Part shown: positions 18,512 to 27,362 of the stretch, piece by piece
Position numbering within the stretch: position 1 is the first letter of the stretch
Layout: every line of letters starts with the position of its first letter
Source of the DNA: Acinetobacter nosocomialis
Lineage (GTDB): Bacteria > Pseudomonadota > Gammaproteobacteria > Pseudomonadales > Moraxellaceae
Assembly: GCA_025736915.1 (NCBI GenBank)
Contig: CP107049.1
Span: forward strand, 1,488,001 to 1,552,000
Reading direction: 5' to 3'
Length of the DNA stretch: 64,000 nt
The notes under the pieces: generated by a model
What the model was told of the DNA's origin: nothing
The model's input: the letters and a program-made list of their open reading frames with translations, nothing else
The model's database searches: none
Translations under genes and position numbers: made by a program

Positions 18512-21166
18512 ATGTTCTTACTGAAAACTCTCGTATCTTCAATAACAAAAGTTACTCAGGACTTGAGTAATGTTGTATCAGTGAATCCTGTTGTAAACAC
18601 AGGTTCTACTGTTAATGTAAACGTTTCCGATATAAATATTGCTACTGGAAATGTTTCAACATCAGGCTTACTTTCTAATGTTGTTTCAACTGTAACCAAT
18701 ACCGTTTCTCAGACAACAGGCTTAGTCTCTGGTGTAGTGGGTACCGTAACAGGTGCTGTTGGTGGTGTAACTGGTGGCGCTACTAGCGGCAATCCAGTCG
18801 GTGCAGTAACCGACATCCTTGGCGGTGTGACTGGCACTATCGGCGGCCTGACTGGTGGCTTAACTGGTGGCGTGACTGGCGGCAATCCAGTCGGTGCAGT
18901 AACCGACATCCTTGGCGGTGTGACTGGCACTATCAGCGGCCTGACTGGTGGTTTAACTGGTGGCGTGACCGGCGGTAATCCAGTTGGTGTAGTAACTGAC
19001 ATTATTGGTGGTGTAACTGGGGCTATCGGCGGTGTGACTGGTGGTGCTGGCGGTAATCCACTTGGTACTGTTACTGACATTATCGGTGGTGTGACAGGCG
19101 GTATTATTGGTGGTGGTACATCACCTATTTCCCCAGTTGTTGATGTGGTTCAAGGCGGCATCGATGTTCTTCAAGGTGTGGAAAGCCTAAAAACCAGCAT
19201 TATTAATACAGGAATTAATACTGTTGCAGACACTGTAGTTGGTGTACTTCCTCAAACTGAGCACCCTGTTACTGATATTGCTCACCTCGGCACTTTAACT
19301 TTCGAAACATCTCGCGACACTGTAAATGGTGCGCTTGAGGTTGTATCTGATTTAGTAGGTGGCGATATTCAAGGCGCTACCCAATCTGCAACTGGTATTG
19401 TCAACACGCTCATTACCAATGGTACAACTGCGACTGGTATTTTAACTGACATTCTTGGCGGTGTGACTGGTGCTATTGGTGGTGTGACTGGTGGCGTAAC
19501 TGGTGGTAATCCGCTTGGTACTGTTACTGACATTATCGGTGGTGTGACTGGCGGCGTAACTGGTGGTAATCCGCTTGGTACTGTTACTGATATTATCGGT
19601 GGTGTGACTGGCGGCGTAACTGGTGGTAATCCACTTGGTACTGTTACTGACATCATCGGTGGTGTGACTGGCGGCGTAACTGGTGGTAATCCGCTTGGTA
19701 CTGTTACTGATATTATCGGTGGCGTGACTGGCGGTATTATTGGTGGTGGTACATCACCTATTTCCCCAGTTGTTGATGTGGTTCAAGGCGGCATCGATGT
19801 TCTTCAAGGTGTCGAAAGCCTAAAAACCAGCATTATTAATACAGGTATTAATACTGTTGCAGACACTGTAGTTGGTGTACTTCCTCAAACTGAACACCCT
19901 GTTACTGATATTGCTCACCTCGGCACTTTAACTTTCGAAACATCTCGCGACACTGTAAATGGTGCGCTTGAGGTTGTATCTGATTTAGTGGGCGGTAATA
20001 TCCAAGGCGCTACTGATCATGCAACTGGTATCGTCAACACACTCATTACCAATGGCACAACTGCGACTGGTATTTTAACTGACATTCTTGGCGGTGTGAC
20101 TGGTGCTATTGGTGGCGTGACTGGTGGCGTAACTGGCGGTAATCCGCTTGGCACAGTGACTGACATCATCGGTGGAGTTACTGGCGGCGTAACTGGTGGT
20201 AATCCACTTGGCACAGTGACTGACATCATCGGTGGCGTGACAGGTGGTGTTACTGGCGGTAATCCGCTTGGGACCGTTACTGATATCATCGGTGGCGTGA
20301 CAGGTGGTGTTACTGGCGGTAATCCGCTTGGGACCGTTACTGATATCATCGGTGGTGTGACTGGCGGCGTAACTGGTGGTAATCCACTTGGCACAGTGAC
20401 TGACATTATCGGTGGTATAACTGGTGGCGTAACTGGCGGTAATCCGCTTGGTACTGTTACTGATATTATCGGTGGTGTGACAGGCGGTATTATTGGTGGT
20501 GGTACATCACCTATTTCCCCAGTTGTTGATGTAGTTCAAAGTGGTATCGATGTTCTTCAAGGTGTCGAAAGCCTAAAAACCAGCATTATTAATACAGGTA
20601 TTAATACTGTTGCAGACACTGTAGTTGGTGTACTTCCTCAAACTGAACACCCTGTTACTGATATTGCTCACCTCGGCACTTTAACTTTCGAAACATCTCG
20701 CGACACTGTAAATGGTGCGCTTGAGGTTGTATCTGATTTAGTGGGCGGTAATATCCAAGGTGCAACTGATCATGCAACTGGTATCGTCAACACACTCATT
20801 ACCAATGGCACAACTGCGACTGGTATTTTAACTGACATTCTTGGTGGTGCGACTGGCGCTATTGGTGGCGTGACTGGTGGTGACAGTCCACTTGGTACTG
20901 TTACTGACATTATTGGCGGATTAACTGGTGGTGTTACTGGCAGCAACCCTATTGGTGTCGTAACAGATATCGTAGGTAGCTTAACTGGTGGTGTAACTGG
21001 TACAGGTGGCACAGACGTTATTTCTAACTTATTAGGTGGAGTAACTGGCGGCAATGTAGGTGGAGTAACTTCTACAGTATCGAGCGTAACAAACACGGTT
21101 CATACTCTAGTACCTCAGTCATTACTTACTGACCACTTCTTAGATAATACTTTACATACAGTTTAA
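18512..21166 (+). CDS. 884-residue Gly/Thr/Val repeat protein, putative surface or structural protein
   Basis: I do not recognise the family. Residues 1-90 are Val/Thr/Asn/Ser-rich with no evident Sec signal (MFLLKTLVSSITKVTQDLSN). Most of the rest is repetitive: a 31-residue unit (GNPVGAVTDILGGVTG...GGLTGGLTGGVTGG), then 20-residue units NPLGTVTDIIGGVTGGVTGG in arrays of four and six. Three copies of a ~130-residue cassette (TSPISPVVDVVQ... to ...TATGILTDILGG) alternate with the arrays. The protein has no Cys, Trp or Tyr that I can find and few charged residues. AGGA stands 11 bases before the ATG. It ends at a strong terminator and lies inside the tRNA-Arg-bounded islet. A filamentous, adhesive or matrix role is inference only; length should vary between strains. 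Confidence 0.85.
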   Translation: MFLLKTLVSSITKVTQDLSNVVSVNPVVNTGSTVNVNVSDINIATGNVSTSGLLSNVVSTVTNTVSQTTGLVSGVVGTVTGAVGGVTGGATSGNPVGAVTDILGGVTGTIGGLTGGLTGGVTGGNPVGAVTDILGGVTGTISGLTGGLTGGVTGGNPVGVVTDIIGGVTGAIGGVTGGAGGNPLGTVTDIIGGVTGGIIGGGTSPISPVVDVVQGGIDVLQGVESLKTSIINTGINTVADTVVGVLPQTEHPVTDIAHLGTLTFETSRDTVNGALEVVSDLVGGDIQGATQSATGIVNTLITNGTTATGILTDILGGVTGAIGGVTGGVTGGNPLGTVTDIIGGVTGGVTGGNPLGTVTDIIGGVTGGVTGGNPLGTVTDIIGGVTGGVTGGNPLGTVTDIIGGVTGGIIGGGTSPISPVVDVVQGGIDVLQGVESLKTSIINTGINTVADTVVGVLPQTEHPVTDIAHLGTLTFETSRDTVNGALEVVSDLVGGNIQGATDHATGIVNTLITNGTTATGILTDILGGVTGAIGGVTGGVTGGNPLGTVTDIIGGVTGGVTGGNPLGTVTDIIGGVTGGVTGGNPLGTVTDIIGGVTGGVTGGNPLGTVTDIIGGVTGGVTGGNPLGTVTDIIGGITGGVTGGNPLGTVTDIIGGVTGGIIGGGTSPISPVVDVVQSGIDVLQGVESLKTSIINTGINTVADTVVGVLPQTEHPVTDIAHLGTLTFETSRDTVNGALEVVSDLVGGNIQGATDHATGIVNTLITNGTTATGILTDILGGATGAIGGVTGGDSPLGTVTDIIGGLTGGVTGSNPIGVVTDIVGSLTGGVTGTGGTDVISNLLGGVTGGNVGGVTSTVSSVTNTVHTLVPQSLLTDHFLDNTLHTV
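18791..19069 (+). repeat. 93-bp tandem units, 5' array
   Basis: Three starts of the GNPVG(A/V)VTDI unit are spaced exactly 93 bp (18791, 18884, 18977), each encoding about 31 residues. The third is diverged and merges into the NPLGTVTDII type. Confidence 0.85.
19118..19507 (+). repeat. 390-bp cassette, copy 1
   Basis: Encodes the TSPISPVVDVVQ... to ...GGVTGAIGGVTGGVTGG block. Copies begin at 19118, 19751 and 20504, spaced 633 and 753 bp, a difference of exactly two 60-bp units. The copies differ at a few codons (for example GGDIQGATQSATG here, GGNIQGATDHATG in copies 2 and 3). Confidence 0.92.
19508..19747 (+). repeat. 60-bp tandem array A, four units
   Basis: Units start at 19508, 19568, 19628 and 19688 and encode NPLGTVTDIIGGVTGGVTGG; the last ends GGIIGG. 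Differences between units are almost all synonymous. Confidence 0.95.
19751..20140 (+). repeat. 390-bp cassette, copy 2
   Basis: Nearly identical to copy 3 in DNA sequence, closer to it than to copy 1, which points to recent duplication or gene conversion. Confidence 0.92.
20141..20500 (+). repeat. 60-bp tandem array B, six units
   Basis: Units start at 20141, 20201, 20261, 20321, 20381 and 20441. Adjacent units around 20250-20370 are identical at DNA level. Array B has exactly two units more than array A. Confidence 0.95.
20504..20880 (+). repeat. 390-bp cassette, copy 3 (shortened at the 3' side)
   Basis: Matches copy 2 up to GGATGAIGGVTGG, then passes into diverged terminal repeats (DSPLGTVTDIIGG, SNPIGVVTDIVGS). 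Confidence 0.9.
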
Positions 21167-21174
21167 TAATCTTC

Positions 21175-21203
21175 AAGAAAGCCACTAATAAAGTGGCTTT
21201 CTT
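21175..21203. terminator. Bidirectional terminator repeat-protein gene/HAD gene
   Basis: AAGAAAGCCACT pairs with AGTGGCTTTCTT over a 5-base loop, between convergent genes. Confidence 0.88.
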
Positions 21204-21233
21204 CTTAAATATATTTTTAAATATTAATTAATA

Positions 21234-21827
21234 TTAATTCATTTCTTGCCATCTATAATATTTCTTATGTGCTAGCTCTAACATTGCATAATCATTAGGA
21301 GTATCACCATAAGCATAAATTGTAGAATACTGGGTTAAATCGTATTTATTTTTTATTCTATTTACTTTTTCTAAATAACCACAATCACCATCAACAAAAT
21401 TACCAGTTAAAATACCATTATCTATTTCAAGTTGATTACAGATAACGTCCAAATCTAAAGACTGACACCAACTTTCTAAATAAACACCCAATGAAGCGGA
21501 TACCACAACAACCTGATCTCCTTGCTGTTTATGCCAGTGAATACGTTCTAAAGCATTTTCACGAATACAGGTAGGAATTACCGTTTTAGCAAACTCTTGT
21601 CCCACATATTTTAGGGAATCTGCATCGTAGCCTATATATCCCACCTGACAAAGCTTAGTTCGTATGGTTTTATCGGTTACCCATCCAAACTTATAGCCTG
21701 CGATATAAGGTGCAAGTCGAATACCACCTAGTATTTGAGTTTTTCTGCTCAAAGAAAATTTAAGGAACAAACTGAAAGTATCGTTATGGGTGATCGTGCC
21801 ATCAAAATCAAATAAAGCCAGATTCAT
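21234..21827 (-). CDS. HAD-IB family phosphatase
   Basis: A 197-residue HAD hydrolase with all four motifs: DFDGT (D8 nucleophile, D10 acid), VVVSASLGVYL (Ser), a conserved Lys in the LEKVNRIKNKY region and GDTPNDYAML (Asp pair). The order and cap (GGIRLAPYIAGYKFGW) match the HAD-IB group of SerB- and PgpC-like phosphatases. The substrate is unknown. It is convergent with the repeat-protein gene and is the only other protein gene inside the tRNA-Arg-bounded islet. Confidence 0.87.
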   Translation of the reverse strand: MNLALFDFDGTITHNDTFSLFLKFSLSRKTQILGGIRLAPYIAGYKFGWVTDKTIRTKLCQVGYIGYDADSLKYVGQEFAKTVIPTCIRENALERIHWHKQQGDQVVVVSASLGVYLESWCQSLDLDVICNQLEIDNGILTGNFVDGDCGYLEKVNRIKNKYDLTQYSTIYAYGDTPNDYAMLELAHKKYYRWQEMN

Positions 21828-21903
21828 TTATCGTTATCTCTAATATAATTAAAAGTTATAAATTTAAATTTTTAAAAAATTACTAAACAGCAGACACAAA
21901 AAA

Positions 21904-21922
21904 AACCGCTATAAAAGCGGTT
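21904..21922 (-). terminator. Terminator of the tRNA-Ser/tRNA-Arg operon
   Basis: AACCGCT / AGCGGTT hairpin on the minus strand, followed by eight T's. Confidence 0.85.
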
Positions 21923-21934
21923 AATTCTTCAAGT

Positions 21935-22011
21935 TGGTGCGCTCAGAGAGATTCGAACTCCCGACCCCTTAGTTCGTAGCCAAGTGCTCTATCCAGCTGA
22001 GCTATGAGCGC
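21935..22011 (-). tRNA. tRNA-Arg(ACG), copy 2
   Basis: 77 nt with CCA, identical to copy 1. It is the last gene of a Ser-Arg-Arg tRNA operon. Confidence 0.97.
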
Positions 22012-22050
22012 GTAACTTGTGTGCCTTTCAGCGATTCGTTCTGTTTTACT

Positions 22051-22127
22051 TGGTGCGCTCAGAGAGATTCGAACTCCCGACCCCTTAGTTCGTAGCCAAG
22101 TGCTCTATCCAGCTGAGCTATGAGCGC
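22051..22127 (-). tRNA. tRNA-Arg(ACG), copy 3
   Basis: 77 nt with CCA, identical to copies 1 and 2; 39 bp separate it from copy 2. The spacer on its 3' side lacks the terminator hairpin seen after the other copies. Confidence 0.97.
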
Positions 22128-22137
22128 ATTAAGTAAA

Positions 22138-22228
22138 TGGCGGTGAGAGAGGGATTCGAACCCTCGATACCAGTAATAGGTATGCTTCCTTAGCAGGGAA
22201 GTGATTTCAGCCACTCATCCACCTCACC
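22138..22228 (-). tRNA. tRNA-Ser(GCT)
   Basis: A 91-nt class II tRNA with encoded CCA and a long variable arm (CATACCTATTACTGGTATC). The anticodon loop CTGCTAA reads AGC and AGU codons. It is the first gene of the tRNA operon, 10 bp from tRNA-Arg copy 3. Confidence 0.96.
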
Positions 22229-22241
22229 GGAACGAGCCGCC

Positions 22242-22270
22242 ATAATACAAACTAAAACCCTATTGTTCAA
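22242..22270 (-). promoter_or_regulatory. Promoter of the tRNA-Ser/Arg/Arg operon
   Basis: On the minus strand, TTGAAC (22270-22265), a 17-bp spacer and TATTAT (22247-22242) are followed by a GC-rich start region (GGCGGCTCG), as is common for stable-RNA promoters. Confidence 0.7.
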
Positions 22271-22489
22271 GTCATCATACTGAAATTTTCTTATTTTTTC
22301 GTTCAATGAATTATTTTTTAAGCAATTTCCTTATTATTTTCGTCTTTTCCGATCAAACGCTTGTTAAGATAGATATTATTTCTTCATTAAAATACAGTAG
22401 TGCATAACACATTATTGCAAACCTAAACGTGCAGTTCGGGTCTGCATGGCTTATGCTAAACTTATCTGCCAAGCGTGAAATCAAAAGAC

Positions 22490-24913
22490 ATGACAAAAAA
22501 CTGGGCTGATCCCGAAGCGAAAGCTGAAGCTGAACGTTATGACAATCCTATTCCAAGCCGTACTCTAATATTAGATACGTTGGAACAATTGCAAACACCG
22601 CAATCTCATGCAGAACTTGTTGACCATTTTCATATTCAAGACCAAAAAAGTATCGAAGCTTTAAGCCATCGCTTAAGTGCAATGGTTCGTGACGGTCAAA
22701 TCATGAAAGACGGGTTCAAGTTTCAGTTAGTGACAGACCAACCCACTTATGAAGCGACCGTCTATATTAATAGTAAAGGCTTAGGCACCGCACATATTGA
22801 TGGTCAAAATGATCTTTTACTTCCTGAGCGTGAGTTACGTTTAGTCTTTAATGGTGATCGCGTCCGCGTTCGGCAGACCTCTGTAGACCGAAAAGGTAAA
22901 CCGTGGGGGTTCATTACCGAGGTTCTACAACATCGTGTAAAACAGTTGATTGGTAAATTATCGGTACACGAAGGTGAATACTTTATTCAACCTAATAATC
23001 CAAATCAGCACCAACCTATTCCATTAGAAAAAGAATTAGTTGCACATGCCAAAGCAAATGTTGGCGATATGCTTCGTGTTGCCATAGATACCTACCCAAC
23101 CCGTGAAGAGTTTGCAACGGCGCATATTATTCAATCTATGGCAGATAAAGCGGATACTGAAATTATTATTCCGCAGACTATTCTTGAGTTTGGCTTACCT
23201 TACGAATTTCCAGATGAAGTGATAAAAGAAGCTGAAAGTTTTAAAGAACCTTCTGCACAAGACCGTGAAGGACGAGTTGATTTAAGAGATTTAGCGCTCG
23301 TCACAATCGATGGTGAAGATGCTCGAGATTTCGATGATGCTGTGTATGCAGAAAAACGTCCAGGTGGTGGTTATCGCGTTGTCGTAGCAATTGCTGATGT
23401 GAGCCATTATGTACGTTTAGATTCAGCTCTAAATGAAGAAGCAGAAGAACGTGGTACTTCGGTTTACTTCCCGCACTTTGTATTACCAATGCTACCAGAA
23501 GCATTATCAAATGGATTGTGTTCACTTAACCCGCACGTAGATCGTTTATGTATGGTCTGTGACCTAAAACTCTCTCGTACTGGCCGTGTAACGGGTTATG
23601 AGTTTTATCCATCGGTCATGCACTCAAAAGCACGTTTGACCTATACACAGGTAGCGCAATACTTTGACGGTGCAACCGACGCAATTCCAAAAGATCGTGA
23701 TATTCACAAATCGCTAAATACGCTTTTTCAGCTTTATCAAATTCTGAAAAATTTACGTGCTGATCGTCATGCAATGGAATTTGAAACCATTGAAACGTAC
23801 ATGACTTTTGATGAGCTAGGCGGAATTAAAGAAATTTTGCCTCGTACACGTAATGAAGCACATAAGCTGATTGAAGAATGTATGTTACTTGCTAACGTCG
23901 CCGCGGCTGAATATGCATTAGAACATGATGTTCCAATGTTATATCGCGTACACGAAGCGCCTGAGTTCTCACGTATTCAGAAAGTAAAAGATTTTGTTAA
24001 ACTTCTTGGCTTACCTTTCCCAGATCAACCAACCCAAGCAGATTATCAAAAAGTTATTGAGGCAACTAAAGACCGTATTGATGCGCCAAGCATTCATGCC
24101 GTGTTATTACGCTCAATGATGCAAGCTTACTATGGTGCCAAAAATGCCGGTCACTATGGTTTAGCTTATGAAGCTTATACGCACTTCACATCACCAATTC
24201 GCCGCTACCCAGACTTATTGTTACATCGCGCAATTAAAGCCCATTTGAAACAAAAGCCTTATCCACTTTCTGGTGCAGCTTTAGATGATGCTGGTGAACA
24301 TTTCTCTCAAACCGAGCGCCGTGCTGATGAAGCATCTCGTAGTGTAACGACTTGGTTGAAGTGTCACTATATGCAACAGCACTTAGGTGATGAATTCATT
24401 GGTATTGTGAGTACTGTCACTGAATTTGGTCTATTCGTTACTCTTAAAGACCTCTATGTTGATGGCATGATTCATATTAGCCAGCTCGGCGACGACTTCT
24501 TTATTTATGATCAAGCAAGTCAAAACCTTATTGGACAAAATCGTGGTCAGGTCTTCGGTTTAGGTGATGAAGTTAAAATTCAGGTTGCTGGTGTAAATCT
24601 GGAAGAACGTAAGATCGATTTCCAACTTATTCAGCAAGTGACCCATGCTGGACGAGTAGTTCGTAGTCGTGCCCCACGTACAACCAGAACAGCGACGACA
24701 CAAGCAACTGAAGAAGTTTTTGGTAAACCATCTACTACTTCAAATGATGGCGAAAAACCTGTCCGTAAAAAGAAGGAAAAAGGTAAACCAAGTTCATATA
24801 CTAAAAAGTCTGGTAAAAAAACCGCTACGAAAGCAGAGGCTAAGCCAGAAAAAGTAAAGAAAAAAGCAAAACCAAAAAAGAAAAAGTCGAATGCCAAGTC
24901 TAAGGCTGACTAA
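22490..24913 (+). CDS. rnr: Ribonuclease R
   Basis: An 807-residue processive 3'-5' exoribonuclease that degrades structured RNA and helps tmRNA-linked quality control. An N-terminal winged-helix domain is followed by two cold-shock domains. The RNB core has VTIDGEDARDFDDAV (Mg-binding Asps) and FTSPIRRYPDLLLHR. An S1 domain (FIGIVSTVTEFGLFV) and a very Lys-rich tail of about 80 residues close it. The ATG at 22490 is preferred; an in-frame GTG at 22475 would add five residues, and neither has a clear ribosome site. It faces away from the tRNA operon. Confidence 0.95.
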   Translation: MTKNWADPEAKAEAERYDNPIPSRTLILDTLEQLQTPQSHAELVDHFHIQDQKSIEALSHRLSAMVRDGQIMKDGFKFQLVTDQPTYEATVYINSKGLGTAHIDGQNDLLLPERELRLVFNGDRVRVRQTSVDRKGKPWGFITEVLQHRVKQLIGKLSVHEGEYFIQPNNPNQHQPIPLEKELVAHAKANVGDMLRVAIDTYPTREEFATAHIIQSMADKADTEIIIPQTILEFGLPYEFPDEVIKEAESFKEPSAQDREGRVDLRDLALVTIDGEDARDFDDAVYAEKRPGGGYRVVVAIADVSHYVRLDSALNEEAEERGTSVYFPHFVLPMLPEALSNGLCSLNPHVDRLCMVCDLKLSRTGRVTGYEFYPSVMHSKARLTYTQVAQYFDGATDAIPKDRDIHKSLNTLFQLYQILKNLRADRHAMEFETIETYMTFDELGGIKEILPRTRNEAHKLIEECMLLANVAAAEYALEHDVPMLYRVHEAPEFSRIQKVKDFVKLLGLPFPDQPTQADYQKVIEATKDRIDAPSIHAVLLRSMMQAYYGAKNAGHYGLAYEAYTHFTSPIRRYPDLLLHRAIKAHLKQKPYPLSGAALDDAGEHFSQTERRADEASRSVTTWLKCHYMQQHLGDEFIGIVSTVTEFGLFVTLKDLYVDGMIHISQLGDDFFIYDQASQNLIGQNRGQVFGLGDEVKIQVAGVNLEERKIDFQLIQQVTHAGRVVRSRAPRTTRTATTQATEEVFGKPSTTSNDGEKPVRKKKEKGKPSSYTKKSGKKTATKAEAKPEKVKKKAKPKKKKSNAKSKAD

Positions 24914-24939
24914 TTCATAGATGTTTCTATTCTTTGTTA

Positions 24940-24965
24940 TTAAGCTCCCAAACATGGGGGCTTAA
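24940..24965 (+). terminator. Terminator after rnr
   Basis: TTAAGCTCCC pairs with GGGGGCTTAA (one G-T pair) over six bases, and TATTTTT follows. Confidence 0.75.
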
Positions 24966-25061
24966 TATTTTTAGAACGTTTATTTTCAATTTAAGCTTGA
25001 TTTCCTGCCTAACAATACCTACATCTAATACTATGTTTAAAAAATAATGTGGCTATTAGCA

Positions 25062-27101
25062 ATGACTTTACAGCAAGCGACTCTACCTACTCCCCGCTTT
25101 GACCAAATTACATTAGATAATTTAAAACAAGATATTCAACAAGCGATTCAAGCAGGACAAGAGTTCTTAAACACACTTACAGCTGCACCTTCTGACACAG
25201 ACCAGCAACTTGCTGTACTTGAACAAATTGATACCCTTGAAAATAATCTCAGTGAATCATGGGGTGTTTTATCGCATTTAAATGCAGTGATGAGTAATGC
25301 TGAAACTAGAGAAGTCTATCAGTCACTCTTACCTGCTTTAAGTGAATATTACACTCAGCTTGGCCAACACACGGCGCTGTACCAGACCTATCAACACATT
25401 CATGATGGTCAGAGCTATTCAATGCTAAGTCCTGCTCAACAAAGTGCTATCCGACTCGCATTACGTGACTTCAAACTTTCTGGGGTTGCTTTAGAAGGTG
25501 AAGAGAAAAAACGCTACGCAGAAATTTCTGCACGACTTTCACAGCTTTCTTCTGACTTCTCAAACCATGTACTTGATGCGACACAGGCTTACTTTAAACC
25601 ACTTACAGAAGACCAGTTAAAAGGACTTCCAGAAAGTAATGTTGAGTTACTAAAGCAGTACGGTAAACAGCGCGAGCTTGACCAAGCAGTAGCAACTTTA
25701 GATTTCCCAGCTTATTTTGCAGTCATGACCTATGCAGATGACCGTGCATTACGCGAAGAGCTTTATAAAGCTTATGTCACTCGCGCATCAGATCAGTCTG
25801 AACAAACAGAATTTGACAACAGCAAAATTATGGAAGAAATCTTGAGCCTTCGCCAAGAAATGGCAAAACTACTTGGTTTCAATAACTACGCTGAATATTC
25901 TCTTGCTAGCAAAATGGCTCCTGATGTCAAAACAGTTCACGACTTTTTAGCCGACTTAGCTGAGCATGCACGTACCCCTGCTCTCCAAGAAGTTGCTGAG
26001 CTACAAGCAATTGCCAAACAAGATGGGATTGATGAGCTCAAACCTTGGGATACGACTTACTATTCTGAAAAGCTTAAACAGCAACAGTTCAACTTATCTC
26101 AAGAAGCGTTAAAACCTTACTTCCCTGCTCCGAAAGTCATTCAGGGCTTATTCCAGATTGTTCAGCGCTTATACGGCATTAACATCGTTGAACGTGAGGC
26201 TCCAGTTTGGCATCCAGATGCACGCTATTTTGAATTAGAAGACCAAGGCCAAGTGGTTGGCGGGTTCTTCTTTGATTTATATGCACGTACCGGTAAACGC
26301 GGCGGTGCATGGATGAGTGGCTTCCGCTCACGTATGCAAACTGTTCATGGTTTACAAAAACCAATTTGCTATATGGTGTGTAACTTCACTCCACCTGTAG
26401 GCAATCAGCCAGCCTTACTGACTCACGATGAAGTCATCACCTTGTTCCACGAATTTGGACATGGCTTACACCATATGTTAACTGAAGTAGATAATATCTC
26501 GGTTGCAGGTACTCACGGCGTTGCTTGGGATGCAGTCGAGTTACCAAGCCAGTTTATGGAGTTCTGGTCATGGGACAAAGAAAGCCTTGATGTTTTAAGT
26601 GAGCATATTGAGAGCAAGCAGACCTTACCTCAAGAATTACTTGATGCTTTACTAAATGCACGTTTCTTCCAGTCTGGTATGCAAACTTTACGTCAACTTG
26701 AATTTGCACTATTTGACTTAACTATTCACACCAAGACTCCTGCGTTGAATAGTGAGCAAATTCAGCAGATTTTAAATGACATTCGCAAACAGTACGCAGT
26801 AGTTCCAACTGTCGACTACAACCGCTTCCAACATAGCTTTAGCCATATTTTTGCAGGTGGTTACGCAGCCGGTTACTACTCTTACAAGTGGGCAGAAGTT
26901 TTAGCGAGCGATGCATTTGATCGCTTTGAACATGAAGGTATTTTCAACACTCAAACGGGTAAAGAATTCCGTCAAGCAATTTTAGCTGTCGGTGGGAAAG
27001 ACACTGCTCTTGAAGCATTTGTCAATTTCCGTGGTCGTGAACCAAAAATTGATGCATTGTTACGTCATCAAGGTTGGACGAACGACAACAAAACCGCTTA
27101 A
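25062..27101 (+). CDS. prlC: Oligopeptidase A (M3 metallopeptidase)
   Basis: A 679-residue cytoplasmic zinc peptidase that degrades short peptides, including cleaved signal peptides. The M3 motif FHEFGHGLHHML gives H463, E464 and H467; the downstream zinc Glu lies in AWDAVELPSQFMEFW. An N-terminal helical lid and the GGYAAGYYSYKWAEV segment are typical. ATG 25062 (MTLQQAT) is preferred over the ATG at 25047, which would add MWLLA with no family support. A yheV-like gene follows 40 bp downstream, probably in the same transcript. Confidence 0.95.
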   Translation: MTLQQATLPTPRFDQITLDNLKQDIQQAIQAGQEFLNTLTAAPSDTDQQLAVLEQIDTLENNLSESWGVLSHLNAVMSNAETREVYQSLLPALSEYYTQLGQHTALYQTYQHIHDGQSYSMLSPAQQSAIRLALRDFKLSGVALEGEEKKRYAEISARLSQLSSDFSNHVLDATQAYFKPLTEDQLKGLPESNVELLKQYGKQRELDQAVATLDFPAYFAVMTYADDRALREELYKAYVTRASDQSEQTEFDNSKIMEEILSLRQEMAKLLGFNNYAEYSLASKMAPDVKTVHDFLADLAEHARTPALQEVAELQAIAKQDGIDELKPWDTTYYSEKLKQQQFNLSQEALKPYFPAPKVIQGLFQIVQRLYGINIVEREAPVWHPDARYFELEDQGQVVGGFFFDLYARTGKRGGAWMSGFRSRMQTVHGLQKPICYMVCNFTPPVGNQPALLTHDEVITLFHEFGHGLHHMLTEVDNISVAGTHGVAWDAVELPSQFMEFWSWDKESLDVLSEHIESKQTLPQELLDALLNARFFQSGMQTLRQLEFALFDLTIHTKTPALNSEQIQQILNDIRKQYAVVPTVDYNRFQHSFSHIFAGGYAAGYYSYKWAEVLASDAFDRFEHEGIFNTQTGKEFRQAILAVGGKDTALEAFVNFRGREPKIDALLRHQGWTNDNKTA

Positions 27102-27141
27102 ACTATGGGCCTAAATTGATCGTGTGGTTAGGGTGATAAAG

Positions 27142-27351
27142 ATGAAAAAACGTTTCATTGCTGGGGCTAAATGTCCAAAATGTGAAGCCATAGATCGAAT
27201 TGTCATGCTAACCACCGCTGAAGACGAATGGATTGAATGTATCGAATGCGGTTATAGCGAAAATCGTCCGACTCATATTGATGAGCCAGAAACACCTGCT
27301 ATACCTGATGAAGTTGGAGTAATACAGTTCAAGCCTCGTCGTTCTGACTAA
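27142..27351 (+). CDS. yheV: YheV-like zinc-ribbon protein
   Basis: A 69-residue protein with two CxxC pairs (CPKC at 11-14 and CIEC further on) spaced as a zinc ribbon. The opening KKRFIAGAKCPKC is the YheV/DUF2387 signature. Function is unknown. The ATG at 27142 is preferred because AGGGTG lies upstream; the frame remains open to a GTG at 27124. Confidence 0.85.
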   Translation: MKKRFIAGAKCPKCEAIDRIVMLTTAEDEWIECIECGYSENRPTHIDEPETPAIPDEVGVIQFKPRRSD

Positions 27352-27362
27352 AGGTCTTAAAC

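Larger units (their letters stand above)
21895..22019. repeat. Right copy of ~123-bp direct repeat (tRNA-Arg plus terminator)
   Basis: Matches 17805-17927; the spacer TTAATTCTTCAAG and the whole tRNA are shared. It ends at GTAACTTG, after which the flanks differ. Confidence 0.85.

Noticed and set aside
18709-19080. Proline-rich ORF on the minus strand of the repeat gene (also 19369-19656, 20017-20406 and 20770-21096)
   Set aside because: These frames are open only because the plus-strand repeat GGVTGG reads as PPVTPP on the other strand. No ribosome sites or independent starts are seen.
19508-20500. Regularly spaced repeats that could resemble a CRISPR array
   Set aside because: The units are contiguous 60-bp coding repeats in one frame with no unique spacers and no cas genes nearby.
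17844-22228. Prophage or integrative element with integrase
   Set aside because: No integrase, recombinase or phage gene lies between the tRNA copies or beside them.
24631-24897. Phenylalanine-rich minus-strand ORF over the end of rnr
   Set aside because: It is the antisense of the Lys-rich RNase R tail (AAA/AAG codons read as TTT/CTT).
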